Of a stretch of 64,000 bases of DNA, positions 8,907 to 17,145 are shown piece after piece. The translations under genes were made by a program, and so were the position numbers. How positions within the stretch are numbered: position 1 is the stretch's first letter; the number at the start of each line of letters is the position of its first letter. The DNA lies in the NCBI RefSeq assembly GCF_000382065.1, contig NZ_KB907498.1:378714-442713 (forward strand), written 5' to 3'. The DNA comes from Stenotrophomonas hibiscicola ATCC 19867. GTDB lineage: Bacteria > Pseudomonadota > Gammaproteobacteria > Xanthomonadales > Xanthomonadaceae. The notes beneath the pieces were generated by a model. It was not told the origin of the DNA, did no database searches, and saw nothing but the letters and a program-made list of their open reading frames with translations.

Positions 8907-8928
8907 AATATTTCTCAATGGAAATATT
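8907..8928. promoter_or_regulatory. Likely EmrR operator (perfect inverted repeat)
   Basis: AATATTTC and GAAATATT, 8 bp each and perfectly inverted, separated by 6 bp. The 22-bp length and AT-rich core fit MarR-family operators. It sits 25 bp upstream of the emrR start and about 126 bp upstream of the divergent AraC gene. Confidence 0.65.
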
Positions 8929-9054
8929 CGATCTGGCATCGAATGCTGTGTTGCAGCAATGGGCTGGATCGGTGAAGGCGCCTACCTTAATGACCTGGTC
9001 AGCTGGCCCGGTAGTACAATTCAGCCAATGGATGACACATTTCAGCCAGCGGAT

Positions 9055-9936
9055 ATGATGAACAAGGCAGAAATTCCCCCTCCCAAGCGCCTGCTGCGCG
9101 ACGACGCGCTGGACTGGTTCGAGCGCAACGACGGCCCATCGGTAGTCGCCTACCGCTTCGACAGCCCGCAGGGACTGGTCCGTGAGGTGGACTGGCACCA
9201 TCACCAGCGCGCGCAACTGATCTACGTGGAGCGTGGCCTGCTGACCACCCGCACCTCGCACGGCACCTGGTCGCTGGCGCCGGGTTCGGCCGGCTGGATG
9301 CCGCCGCTGGAGCCGCACACGGTCACCCTCGACGGGCCGCTGCGTGGCTGGGGCATGGCGCTGGCCGCACCCGCCTGTGCCACCCTGCCCGCCGACCCCT
9401 GCGTGCTGGGCCTGTCCAAGCTGGCGCAGGCGCTGGCCGAGCGCATCTGCGAATGGCCGCTGGGCTATGACACCACGCCCGAGCGCCAGCACATCATCGA
9501 GGTGCTGCTGGACGAGATCCGCACCGCGCCGCGTCAGCGCATGCATCTGCCGATGCCCCACGACCGGCGCCTGCTGAAGATCGCCTCGCAGCTGCTGGCC
9601 GACCCGTCCGACGAGCGCAGCCTGGCCGAATGGGCCCACTGGGCCGGCCTGTCGCCGCGCAGCCTGACCCGTCACTTCCGCGACGAGACCACGCTCAGCT
9701 TCGCCCAGTGGCGGCAACAGGCCCGCCTGTCCGAGGCGTTGCGCCAGCTGACCGAGGGCCGCAGCGTGGCCGACATCGCCCACGCACTGGGCTTCAGCAG
9801 CGCCAGCGCGTTCGTCACCGTGTTCCGCCGCCACTTCGGGTTGCCGCCTGGGCGCTACCTGGCGCGGGCCGGGCATGGCCTGGAAACCGGGCTGGACCCT
9901 GCACGCGGCTTGGCATCCCCCGCCGCATCCGGATAA
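9055..9936 (+). CDS. AraC-family transcriptional regulator
   Basis: About 293 residues. An N-terminal cupin-like sensing domain (HHHQRAQLIYVERGLLTTRT) carries the family's typical His cluster and PGSAGWMPPLEPHTV. Two C-terminal helix-turn-helix motifs follow: SLAEWAHWAGLSPRSLTRHF and SVADIAHALGFSSASAFVTVF. A -10-like TACAAT lies at 9015-9020, which would put the transcript start close to 9027, so the ATG at 9055 is preferred over the in-frame ATG at 9028. The protein resembles the group that regulates divergent transporters. It is transcribed away from emrRCAB with about 170 bp between and could be a second regulator of that operon; this is inferred from position only. Confidence 0.85.
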   Translation: MMNKAEIPPPKRLLRDDALDWFERNDGPSVVAYRFDSPQGLVREVDWHHHQRAQLIYVERGLLTTRTSHGTWSLAPGSAGWMPPLEPHTVTLDGPLRGWGMALAAPACATLPADPCVLGLSKLAQALAERICEWPLGYDTTPERQHIIEVLLDEIRTAPRQRMHLPMPHDRRLLKIASQLLADPSDERSLAEWAHWAGLSPRSLTRHFRDETTLSFAQWRQQARLSEALRQLTEGRSVADIAHALGFSSASAFVTVFRRHFGLPPGRYLARAGHGLETGLDPARGLASPAASG

Positions 9937-9995
9937 TCACAGGATTGCGAGCGGCGATCGCCGTCGCCGCCTCCCGACATAGGTAACAACGCCGC

Positions 9996-12239
9996 ATGAC
10001 CGAACTTGCCCGTCCCGTGTTCCACGGATTCGAACAACTGCCGCTGCGCGAGTACGCCGAACGCGCCTACCTCGACTACTCGATGTACGTGGTCCTGGAC
10101 CGCGCCCTGCCGTTCATCGGCGACGGCCTGAAGCCGGTGCAGCGCCGCATCATCTATTCGATGAGCGAGCTGGGCCTGAATGCCGCGTCCAAGCCGAAGA
10201 AGTCCGCGCGCACCGTCGGCGACGTCATCGGCAAGTACCACCCGCACGGCGACAGCGCGTGCTACGAGGCGCTGGTGCTGATGGCACAGCCGTTCTCGTA
10301 CCGCTACCCGCTGATCGAGGGCCAGGGCAACTTCGGCTCCAGCGACGACCCCAAGTCGTTCGCGGCGATGCGTTACACCGAATCCAAGCTGACCCCGATC
10401 GCCGAAGTGCTGCTGGGCGAACTGGGCCAGGGCACCACCGACTGGGCACCGAACTTCGACGGCACCCTGCAGGAACCGACCTGGATGCCGGCGCGGCTCC
10501 CGCACCTGCTGCTCAACGGCACCACCGGCATCGCCGTGGGCATGGCCACCGACGTGCCGCCGCACAATCTCAACGAGATCGTCAGTGCGCTGCTGCACCT
10601 GCTGGACAACCCCGATGCGACCGTGCGCGACCTGTGCGAACACGTGCAGGGCCCGGACTACCCGTCCAGCGCCGAGATCATCACCGCGGCCAATGACCTG
10701 CGCAACATCTACGAGACTGGCAACGGCAGCGTGCGTGCACGCGCGACCTTCACCAAGGAAGCCAGCAACATCGTGATCACGGCGCTGCCGTTCCAGGTGT
10801 CGCCGTCGAAGGTGATCGAGCAGATCGCCGCGCAGATGCGCGCCAAGAAGCTGCCGTGGCTGGAGGACATCCGTGATGAATCCGACCACGCCAATCCGGT
10901 GCGCGTGGTGCTGGTGCCGCGTTCCAACCGCGTCGACGCCGACCAGCTGATGGGCCACCTGTTCGCCACCACGGACCTGGAGCGCAGCTACCGCGTCAAC
11001 CTCAACGTGATCGGGCTGGACGGCCGTCCGCAGGTGAAGAACCTGAAGATGCTGCTCAGCGAATGGCTGACCTTCCGCAGCAACACCGTCACCCGCCGCC
11101 TGCAGCACCGCCTGCAGAAGGTCGAGCGTCGCCTGCACCTGCTGGAAGGCCTGCTGGTCGCCTTCCTCAACCTGGACGAGGTGATCCACATCATCCGTAC
11201 CGAAGACGAGCCGAAGGCCGCGCTGATCGCGCGCTTCGGCCTGTCCGAGGAACAGGCCGAGTACATCCTGGAAACCAAGCTGAAGCAGCTGGCCCGCCTG
11301 GAGGAAATGAAGATCCGCGGCGAGCAGGATGAACTGGCCAAGGAGCGCGAGAAGATCCTCGGCATCCTGGACAGCAAGGCCAAGCTGAAGAAGCTGATCC
11401 GCGATGAACTGACCGCCGACGCCAGGAAGTTCGGCGACGCACGCCGTTCGCCGCTGGTGCAGCGCCAAGCGGCGCAGGCCATCGACGAGACCGAGCTGGT
11501 GCCGAGCGAACCGATGACCGTGGTGCTGTCGGAGAAGGGCTGGATCCGCGCCGCCAAGGGCCACGACGTCGATGCATCCGCACTGTCGTACCGTGAAGGC
11601 GACGGGCTGCAGGGCGCGGTGCGCGCACGCAGCACCCAGCAGGTCGCGTTCCTCGACAGCGAAGGCCGCGCCTACTCGACGCCGGTGCACACCCTGCCCT
11701 CCGCGCGTGGCAATGGCGAACCGCTGACCGGCCGCTTCTCGCCGGCACCGGGCACCAGCTTCGTGACCCTGGCCAGCGCCGAGCCGGACACCCGCTTCGT
11801 GCTGGCCTCCAGCCACGGCTATGGCTTCGTCACCCGCTTCGAGAACCTGATCGGCCGCAACAAGGCCGGCAAGGCGATGCTGAACCTGTCGGCGGGCTCG
11901 TCGGTGCTGACCCCGTCGGTGGTCACCAACGTCGCCACCGACCGCATCGTGGCGGTGACCAGTTCGGGCAACCTGTTGGCGATCGCCGCCAACGACCTGC
12001 CGGAACTGGACAAGGGCAAGGGCAACAAGATCATCGAGATCCCGAAGGCCAAGCTCGCCACCGAACGCGTGGTCGCCATCGTGGCGATCAGCCCGGGGCA
12101 GACCCTGCAGGTGCGCAGCGGCCAGCGCACCATGGGCCTGAAGTTCAACGAGCTCGACGCCTATCTCGGCGCCCGCGCCACCCGCGGCCACCTGCTGCCG
12201 CGCGGCTGGCAGAAGGTGGAAGGGCTGTCGGTGGAGTGA
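9996..12239 (+). CDS. parC: DNA topoisomerase IV subunit A
   Basis: The 747-residue ParC subunit, which cuts and rejoins DNA to decatenate replicated chromosomes together with ParE. The winged-helix/tower region carries [10 protein letters not shown] at residues 82-91 and AAMRYTES at 123-130, with catalytic Tyr127. A long helical domain follows, then a five-bladed C-terminal beta-pinwheel shorter than that of GyrA and without a canonical GyrA-box. Length and the PHGDSA(x)YE signature separate it from GyrA. Residues at the usual quinolone-resistance positions are Ser87 and Glu91, the susceptible state. It is followed by a strong terminator. Confidence 0.96.
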   Translation: MTELARPVFHGFEQLPLREYAERAYLDYSMYVVLDRALPFIGDGLKPVQRRIIYSMSELGLNAASKPKKSARTVGDVIGKYHPHGDSACYEALVLMAQPFSYRYPLIEGQGNFGSSDDPKSFAAMRYTESKLTPIAEVLLGELGQGTTDWAPNFDGTLQEPTWMPARLPHLLLNGTTGIAVGMATDVPPHNLNEIVSALLHLLDNPDATVRDLCEHVQGPDYPSSAEIITAANDLRNIYETGNGSVRARATFTKEASNIVITALPFQVSPSKVIEQIAAQMRAKKLPWLEDIRDESDHANPVRVVLVPRSNRVDADQLMGHLFATTDLERSYRVNLNVIGLDGRPQVKNLKMLLSEWLTFRSNTVTRRLQHRLQKVERRLHLLEGLLVAFLNLDEVIHIIRTEDEPKAALIARFGLSEEQAEYILETKLKQLARLEEMKIRGEQDELAKEREKILGILDSKAKLKKLIRDELTADARKFGDARRSPLVQRQAAQAIDETELVPSEPMTVVLSEKGWIRAAKGHDVDASALSYREGDGLQGAVRARSTQQVAFLDSEGRAYSTPVHTLPSARGNGEPLTGRFSPAPGTSFVTLASAEPDTRFVLASSHGYGFVTRFENLIGRNKAGKAMLNLSAGSSVLTPSVVTNVATDRIVAVTSSGNLLAIAANDLPELDKGKGNKIIEIPKAKLATERVVAIVAISPGQTLQVRSGQRTMGLKFNELDAYLGARATRGHLLPRGWQKVEGLSVE

Positions 12240-12263
12240 GAGCTGGGGCCCTGCCCATGGCGG

Positions 12264-12283
12264 GTGTCAACCTTGGTTGACAC
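12264..12283. repeat. SMAG-like hairpin, degenerate
   Basis: GTGTCAACC - TT - GGTTGACAC, a perfect 9-bp inverted repeat just after parC. It has the same form as the GCCAACC-TT-GGTTGGC unit at 57.67 kb. Confidence 0.55.
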
Positions 12284-12303
12284 GCCTTGCCGGAGATCAG
12301 ACA

Positions 12304-12335
12304 CGAAAAAGCCGGGGCATTCCCCGGCTTTTTCG
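12304..12335. terminator. Terminator after parC
   Basis: A perfect 14-bp stem that starts CGAAAAAGCCGGGG with loop CATT. A/T flanks on both sides make it bidirectional; it ends parC and shields it from leftward transcription. Confidence 0.9.
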
Positions 12336-12425
12336 TTGTCGGCTGGCGGGCGGTGGAGCAGCTGGCTGGCGAAGGCTGGCTGGCGATGCTCCGGTGCTGG
12401 CGGGCGACAGAACGCCGTGCTTCTG

Positions 12426-12555
12426 GTAGAGCCGATTGCTGGTCGGCTGCTCTTTGCTCTTGGTAGAGCCGACTGTCAGTCGGCTGCTTTACCGAAAAGC
12501 GGCCGACCAGCGGTCGGCTCTACCGGAAGGCAGCCGAGCATTGGCTCGGCTCTAC
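12426..12555. repeat. Cluster of four SMAG (GTAG) repeats
   Basis: Two plus-strand units (12426-12450 and 12463-12487) face two minus-strand units (12499-12523 and 12530-12555). Each begins GTAGAGCCGA..., carries an internal dyad (GCCGA...TCGGC) and ends in GGCTGC-like bases. Palindrome centres differ between units (CGATTGCTGGTCG, GACTGTCAGTC, GACCAGCGGTC, GAGCATTGGCTC), so these are related members and not a fresh duplication. S. maltophilia SMAGs are REP-like elements described as GTAG-headed hairpins. Nothing else is seen between parC and the ferritin gene. Confidence 0.85.
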
Positions 12556-12570
12556 AAAAAGCGGTGCCGG

Positions 12571-13059
12571 TCAGTGCGCCGGGGCGCCGTTGCCGTCGAT
12601 CTTGCTCAGCTGGTACAGCTCCAGGCCGATGCGCTTGATCAGGCCCAGCTGCTGTTCCAGCCACCAGGCATGGTCTTCCTCGGTGTCCTTCAGCTGCGCC
12701 AGCAGGATGTCGCGGCTCACGTAATCGCCCTTCTCCTCGCACAGCTTCATGCCGGCGGCGAGATTGTTCCGAACCGCGTATTCAGTGTCGAGATCCTTCT
12801 GCAGCATCTCCTCCACGGTCTTGCCCGGCTCGGTGGCGTGCGGGCGCATGTCCGGGTCGCCCCCCAGGAACAGGATCCGGCGCAGCAGCGCATCGGCATG
12901 CTGGGTTTCCTCTTCCATCTCGTGGTTCAGGCGTTCGTACAGCGCGAACAGGCCCTGGTCCTCGTAGCGGCGGGAATGGATGAAGTACTGGTCGCGGGCA
13001 GCGAGCTCGCCGCGCAGCAGTTCCTTCAGGCAGGCGATGACGTCCGGGTTGCCTTTCAT
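12571..13059 (-). CDS. bfr: Bacterioferritin-family iron-storage protein lacking the heme Met
   Basis: A 162-residue four-helix-bundle ferritin that oxidises and stores iron as a 24-mer. It begins [15 protein letters not shown], as bacterioferritins do. Ferroxidase ligands are in place: Glu18, Glu51, His54, Glu93, Glu127 and His130. At position 52, where heme-binding subunits have Met, there is Thr (MEEETQHAD, residues 48-56), so this subunit probably cannot bind heme in the usual way. The ATG at 13059 has AGGAG six bases upstream; a longer frame from 13104 lacks support. No ferredoxin (bfd) gene is adjacent. Confidence 0.88.
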   Translation of the reverse strand: MKGNPDVIACLKELLRGELAARDQYFIHSRRYEDQGLFALYERLNHEMEEETQHADALLRRILFLGGDPDMRPHATEPGKTVEEMLQKDLDTEYAVRNNLAAGMKLCEEKGDYVSRDILLAQLKDTEEDHAWWLEQQLGLIKRIGLELYQLSKIDGNGAPAH

Positions 13060-13182
13060 GGGGGGCTCCTGTGAATCGATGCGGCATAGGGTGCCGCATT
13101 TCAAAGTACGGTGATCTAATCGGAATCAGTCGCAGTTGCGCCTGCGGCTACAATCGGCCCACGAGTTCGGAAAGGACGTGCG

Positions 13183-15510
13183 ATGCGACGTACATTGCGT
13201 TGGGTGCTGGGCGTAGTGATCGCCATCGTGCTGATCGCCGCACTGGTCCTGTGGCTCCTGCTGCGGGGCAGCCTGGCCGACCTGGACGGCGAGCATGCCT
13301 TGCCGGGGCTGGCCGCGCCGGTCACTCTCGAGCGCGATGCGCTGGGCGTGGTCACCATCACCGCCGGCAGCCAGGCCGATGCGATGCGCGCACTCGGCCG
13401 CGTGCACGCGCAGGAACGTTATTTCGAAATGGACCTGATGCGCCGCAGTGCCGCCGGGGAGCTGTCGGCGCTGTTCGGGCCGAAGGCCATCGACGCCGAC
13501 AAGCGCATGCGCGTGCATCGGCTGCGCGCGCGCACCGAGGCGAACATGCAGGCTGCGCTGGGCGACAACATCGAAGCGGTGAGCGCCTATGTCGGTGGGG
13601 TCAATCAGGGCCTGGCCGATCTCTCCGTGCGCCCGTGGGCCTACCTGCTGCTGCGGCAATCGCCACAACCCTGGCAGGCCAGCGACAGCGTGCTGGCCGG
13701 GCTGGCCATGTATGCCGACCTGCAGGATCCGGGCAATCAGACCGAGCTTGCGCTGAGCCGCATCCGCGCCGTGGTGCCGCCGGCGCTGTACGCGCTGATC
13801 GCCCACGACGGTACTGAATGGGATGCACCGCTGTTCGGCGAACCGAGCGGCAATGCTGCCCTGCCCGACGCCAGCCAGCTCGACCTGCGCACATTGAAGG
13901 GAAAGTCGGGCACCGAGCAGGAAGAGGCCGATGTCATCGGCAGCAACAACTTCGCGGTGGCCGGTGCACTCACCGCCGACGGCCGCGCCATCGTTGCCGA
14001 CGACATGCACCTGGGCCTGCGTGCACCCGGCCTGTGGTTCCGCGTGCGCCTGCGCTACCCCGACCCACAAGCTGCCGGCGGCCAGGTCGACGTCACCGGC
14101 TTCTCGCTGCCGGGCCTGCCGGCCGTGATCGTCGGCAGCAACGGGCACATCGCCTGGGGCTTCACCAACAGTTACATCGATACCGCCGATTACCGCACTG
14201 AACCGGCCAACGCCGCCGTGACCGTGCATGAAGAACGCATCGCCGTGGCTGGCCAGGCCGACGTGCTGTTCCCGGTGCGCGAAACCGCCTGGGGCCCGAT
14301 CCTGCATACCCATGCCGATGGCAGTGGCGATGCGCTGCGCTGGGTCGCCCACCTGCCCGGCGCGGTGCGCCTGGACTTCGGTGACCTGGCCCGTGCCGGT
14401 GACCTGGACGGTGCCCTGCAGTTCGCCGACCACGCCGGCATCCCCGCGCAGAACCTGGTGGTCGGCGACCGCAGCGGACGCATCGCCTGGCGGCTGATCG
14501 GCGCCCGCCCGGATCGCGGTCCGGGCTGCGCGCCGGCCGGCTTCAACGCCGCCCACAACCAGGACTGCGCCCCCTGGCCGATCCGCAGCGATGCCTCGCC
14601 GGCATTGATCGATCCCCCCAACCATCGCCTGTGGACCGCCAACGGCCGCGTCCTCGACGGCGAGGCACTGGCCCAGGCCGGCAACGGCGGCTATGACCTT
14701 GGCGCCCGCGGGCGGCAGATCCGCGACCTGCTGGCGATCCAGGAGCGCTTCGATGAACACGACCTGCTGGCGATCCAGCTCGACGATCGCGCGGTGTTCC
14801 TGCAGCGCTGGTGGGCGCTGCTGCACGACGTCATCGAACGCAGTGACGACCCTGCACTGAAGCGGTTGAAGTCCGTCAGCCACCAGTGGGGCGGCCGGGC
14901 CTCGGCCAGCTCGGTCAGCTACCGGGTGGTGCGCGCGTTCCGCACGCAGGTGATGGATACCTTGTCCGATGCACTGCTGGCCCCGGCCAACGCGCAGCTG
15001 GGCGATGACTATCTGGAGCCGCGCCTGGCGCAGCTGGAAGGTGTGGCCTGGCCGATGCTGCAGCAGCGCCCCGCCAATCTGCTGCCACCGGCCTACGACA
15101 GCTGGGACACGCTGCTGCTTGATGCCGCACGCCGCACCGAGAGCGAGCTGGCCAAGCAGGGCCCGCTGGCCAAGCGCACCTGGGGCGAACGCAACACCGC
15201 GGCGCTCTGCCACCCGATCGCACGGGCGTTGCCCGAGGTTGCCAAGCGCTGGCTGTGCATGCCCGCCGACCAGCTGCCCGGCGACCGTGATATGCCGCGG
15301 GTGCAGACGCCGAACTTCGGCGCCTCCGAACGCATGGTGGTCTCGCCCGGCCACGAGGCCGACGGCATCGTGCACATGCCCGGCGGCCAGAGCGGGCACC
15401 CGCTGTCGCCGTACTGGGGTGCCGGCCACGAAGACTGGGTGCATGGGCGGCCGACGCCGTTCCTGCCCGGCAAGGCGCAGCACACGATGACGCTGGTGCC
15501 AGCGCGCTGA
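13183..15510 (+). CDS. Penicillin-acylase family hydrolase
   Basis: A 775-residue Ntn-hydrolase precursor of the penicillin/AHL acylase family, which cleaves amide bonds of N-acyl compounds in the periplasm. Residues 8-28 are a signal anchor (LGVVIAIVLIAALVLWLLLR). Maturation normally occurs before a Ser; here GSNNFAVAG puts the catalytic Ser at residue 254, giving an alpha chain of about 225 residues and a beta chain of about 520. Other family marks are RVHAQERYFEMDLMRR (73-88), TNSYIDTADYR and the C-terminal PGGQSGHP. AAGGA lies 8 bp before the ATG. The substrate is unknown: beta-lactam, acyl-homoserine lactone or peptide N-acyl groups are all possible. Confidence 0.88.
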   Translation: MRRTLRWVLGVVIAIVLIAALVLWLLLRGSLADLDGEHALPGLAAPVTLERDALGVVTITAGSQADAMRALGRVHAQERYFEMDLMRRSAAGELSALFGPKAIDADKRMRVHRLRARTEANMQAALGDNIEAVSAYVGGVNQGLADLSVRPWAYLLLRQSPQPWQASDSVLAGLAMYADLQDPGNQTELALSRIRAVVPPALYALIAHDGTEWDAPLFGEPSGNAALPDASQLDLRTLKGKSGTEQEEADVIGSNNFAVAGALTADGRAIVADDMHLGLRAPGLWFRVRLRYPDPQAAGGQVDVTGFSLPGLPAVIVGSNGHIAWGFTNSYIDTADYRTEPANAAVTVHEERIAVAGQADVLFPVRETAWGPILHTHADGSGDALRWVAHLPGAVRLDFGDLARAGDLDGALQFADHAGIPAQNLVVGDRSGRIAWRLIGARPDRGPGCAPAGFNAAHNQDCAPWPIRSDASPALIDPPNHRLWTANGRVLDGEALAQAGNGGYDLGARGRQIRDLLAIQERFDEHDLLAIQLDDRAVFLQRWWALLHDVIERSDDPALKRLKSVSHQWGGRASASSVSYRVVRAFRTQVMDTLSDALLAPANAQLGDDYLEPRLAQLEGVAWPMLQQRPANLLPPAYDSWDTLLLDAARRTESELAKQGPLAKRTWGERNTAALCHPIARALPEVAKRWLCMPADQLPGDRDMPRVQTPNFGASERMVVSPGHEADGIVHMPGGQSGHPLSPYWGAGHEDWVHGRPTPFLPGKAQHTMTLVPAR

Positions 15511-15547
15511 CGGCGGCACCCACATGCCCAAGGGTGCGCTGCACGCT

Positions 15548-15608
15548 GTAGAGCCGAGCCCATGCTCGGCTGCTTCTGGCGCCGAGCCGAGCATGGACTC
15601 GGCTCCAC
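15548..15608. repeat. Inverted pair of SMAG repeats
   Basis: A plus unit GTAGAGCCGAGCCCATGCTC... (15548-15573) faces a minus unit (15582-15608) ending GGCTCCAC, in which GTAG has become GTGG. The pair lies between convergent genes and may act as a transcript end. Confidence 0.8.
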
Positions 15609-15633
15609 AGAATGTCGGCGCGGCGCTACCGGG

Positions 15634-17022
15634 TCAGCCCCTGCGCCGCTCGATCAGGTTCAGCAGCGGCCCGGTCATCGCCGTGGTCACCAGCGCCATG
15701 ATCACCAGCACCGCAAACAGGCGGTCGCCGAGCAGGCCCAGCTCGTAGCCCAGGTTGAGCACGATCAGCTCCATCAGGCCCCGGGTGTTCATCAGCGCGC
15801 CCAACCGCCACGCCTCGCGCGTGGGCATGCCCGCACTGCGTGCGGCACTGAAGGTGCCCAGCAGCTTGCCGGCCGTGGCTACCGCGATCACCACCGCGCA
15901 CAGCACGATGTCGCTGGCCTGCAGCGCGTCGGCGCGCATGCGAAGGCCGGTCATGGCGAAGAACAGCGGCAGCAGCAGGGTCACCGCGAACGGTTCGACG
16001 CGGGCCATCAACAGGCCGCGCAGCTGCGCGTTGGACGACACCGCCACGCCCGCAGCGAACGCACCGAACAGCGCGTGGATGCCCAGCATTTCGGTGATCA
16101 GGGCACTGCCCAGCGACAGCAGCAGGATGCCGAGCAGCCAGCGCCCCTCACGGCCCGGCGCAATCTGCTGGCGAGCGAACCACGGCTTCACCAGCCCCAG
16201 CATCAGCGCCACGAAGGCGACCACGCACAGCAGGTTGAGACTGGCCGGCAGCCAGCCGCTGGCCTGTGCCGCCGCCACGATCAGTGCCAGCAGGCACCAT
16301 GCGGTGGCATCGCCCAAAGCCGCGCAGGCGATGGCGGTCTGGCCCAGCGGCGTCTGCGTGATGCCACGGTCGGCGAGGATGCGCAGCAGCACCGGGAACG
16401 CGGTGATGCTCATCGATATGCCAACGAAAAGCGCGAATGCGGTGAAGCCCACGCCCTGCGGGCCGTGCTGCGGGTACAGCCAGATCGCCAACGCGACGCC
16501 GAGCACGAACGGCACCGCGATGCCGGCATGGCTGACCGTGAAGGCGAAACGCCGGCGGCCGCGCAGTGCCGCCAGGTCCAGTTCGGCACCGGCCACCAGC
16601 AGAAACATCAGCACGCCCAGCTGGCTGAGCATGCCCAGAGGGCCCAGCGAACTGGCCGGGAACAGCGCACCCTGCAGCTGCGGCAGCAGGCTGCCGAGCA
16701 CCAGCGGCCCCATCATCAGGCCGGCCGCCATCTCGCCGATCACCGCCGGCTGGCCCAGCCGCTTCAGCAGCGCACCGGCGCCCTTGGCTACCAGCAACAG
16801 CACCAGCAGCTGCAGCAGGAACAGGCCCAGCGGTGACGCCAGATGCCGTGCCCAGCTGCCTTCGGCAGCGACCGTGGTACGCGCAACCGCCTCGGGCGCC
16901 GCCGGCCCGGCATAGCGCGCCAGCAGCACGCCGGCCAGCAGCGGGACACCGGCCCAGGCCAGATAACGCCATCCCCATTTCGTGGGCCGCATGCCGCCGC
17001 TCGCCTGTACGTCCATGAACAT
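15634..17022 (-). CDS. Cation:proton antiporter, CPA2 (KefB/NapA-like) family
   Basis: A 462-residue polytopic inner-membrane protein with about 12-13 hydrophobic segments. The exchanger core is recognisable: GQPAVIGEMAAGLMMGPLVL near residues 90-109, a conserved region with PVLLRILADRG, and GVAVSSNAQLRG/FFAMTGLRMRA in the second half. It should exchange Na+ or K+ for H+ and help in pH or osmotic balance. There is no C-terminal TrkA-N domain, unlike KefB or KefC, so gating by NAD(H) or glutathione is not expected. The start is set at 17022 (MFMDV...); the ATG at 17016 or 16992 is possible. Confidence 0.87.
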   Translation of the reverse strand: MFMDVQASGGMRPTKWGWRYLAWAGVPLLAGVLLARYAGPAAPEAVARTTVAAEGSWARHLASPLGLFLLQLLVLLLVAKGAGALLKRLGQPAVIGEMAAGLMMGPLVLGSLLPQLQGALFPASSLGPLGMLSQLGVLMFLLVAGAELDLAALRGRRRFAFTVSHAGIAVPFVLGVALAIWLYPQHGPQGVGFTAFALFVGISMSITAFPVLLRILADRGITQTPLGQTAIACAALGDATAWCLLALIVAAAQASGWLPASLNLLCVVAFVALMLGLVKPWFARQQIAPGREGRWLLGILLLSLGSALITEMLGIHALFGAFAAGVAVSSNAQLRGLLMARVEPFAVTLLLPLFFAMTGLRMRADALQASDIVLCAVVIAVATAGKLLGTFSAARSAGMPTREAWRLGALMNTRGLMELIVLNLGYELGLLGDRLFAVLVIMALVTTAMTGPLLNLIERRRG

Positions 17023-17084
17023 TCCCCAATGCGCAGGGGGCGATCATACAAAAAGGGGACGGAGGGGATTAAGTCGTTTGTGCC

Positions 17085-17139
17085 CGCCGGGCATGGCCCG
17101 GCGCTACCATCGCTCGGTAGCACCGGGCCGTGCCCGGCG
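17085..17139. repeat. Inverted pair of SMAG-like repeats
   Basis: A minus unit (17085-17107, reading GTAGCGCCGGGCCATGCCCG) faces a plus unit (GTAGCACCGGGCCGTGCCCG, 17117-17139). They lie between the end of asnB and the start of the antiporter, both on the minus strand, so the hairpin may separate the two transcripts. Confidence 0.75.
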
Positions 17140-17145
17140 GAAGCA

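Noticed and set aside
9855..12191. A 778-residue open frame on the minus strand opposite parC
   Set aside because: High GC leaves long antisense frames; its His/Gln/Arg-rich content mirrors the parC codon phase, and parC is certain.
12426..12555. Possible CRISPR array
   Set aside because: The units are hairpins in both orientations with uneven spacing and no constant direct repeat; no cas genes. They fit SMAG repeats.
13126..15594. An 822-residue open frame opposite the penicillin acylase gene
   Set aside because: Same antisense effect; no family signature, while the plus-strand product has a complete Ntn-hydrolase layout.
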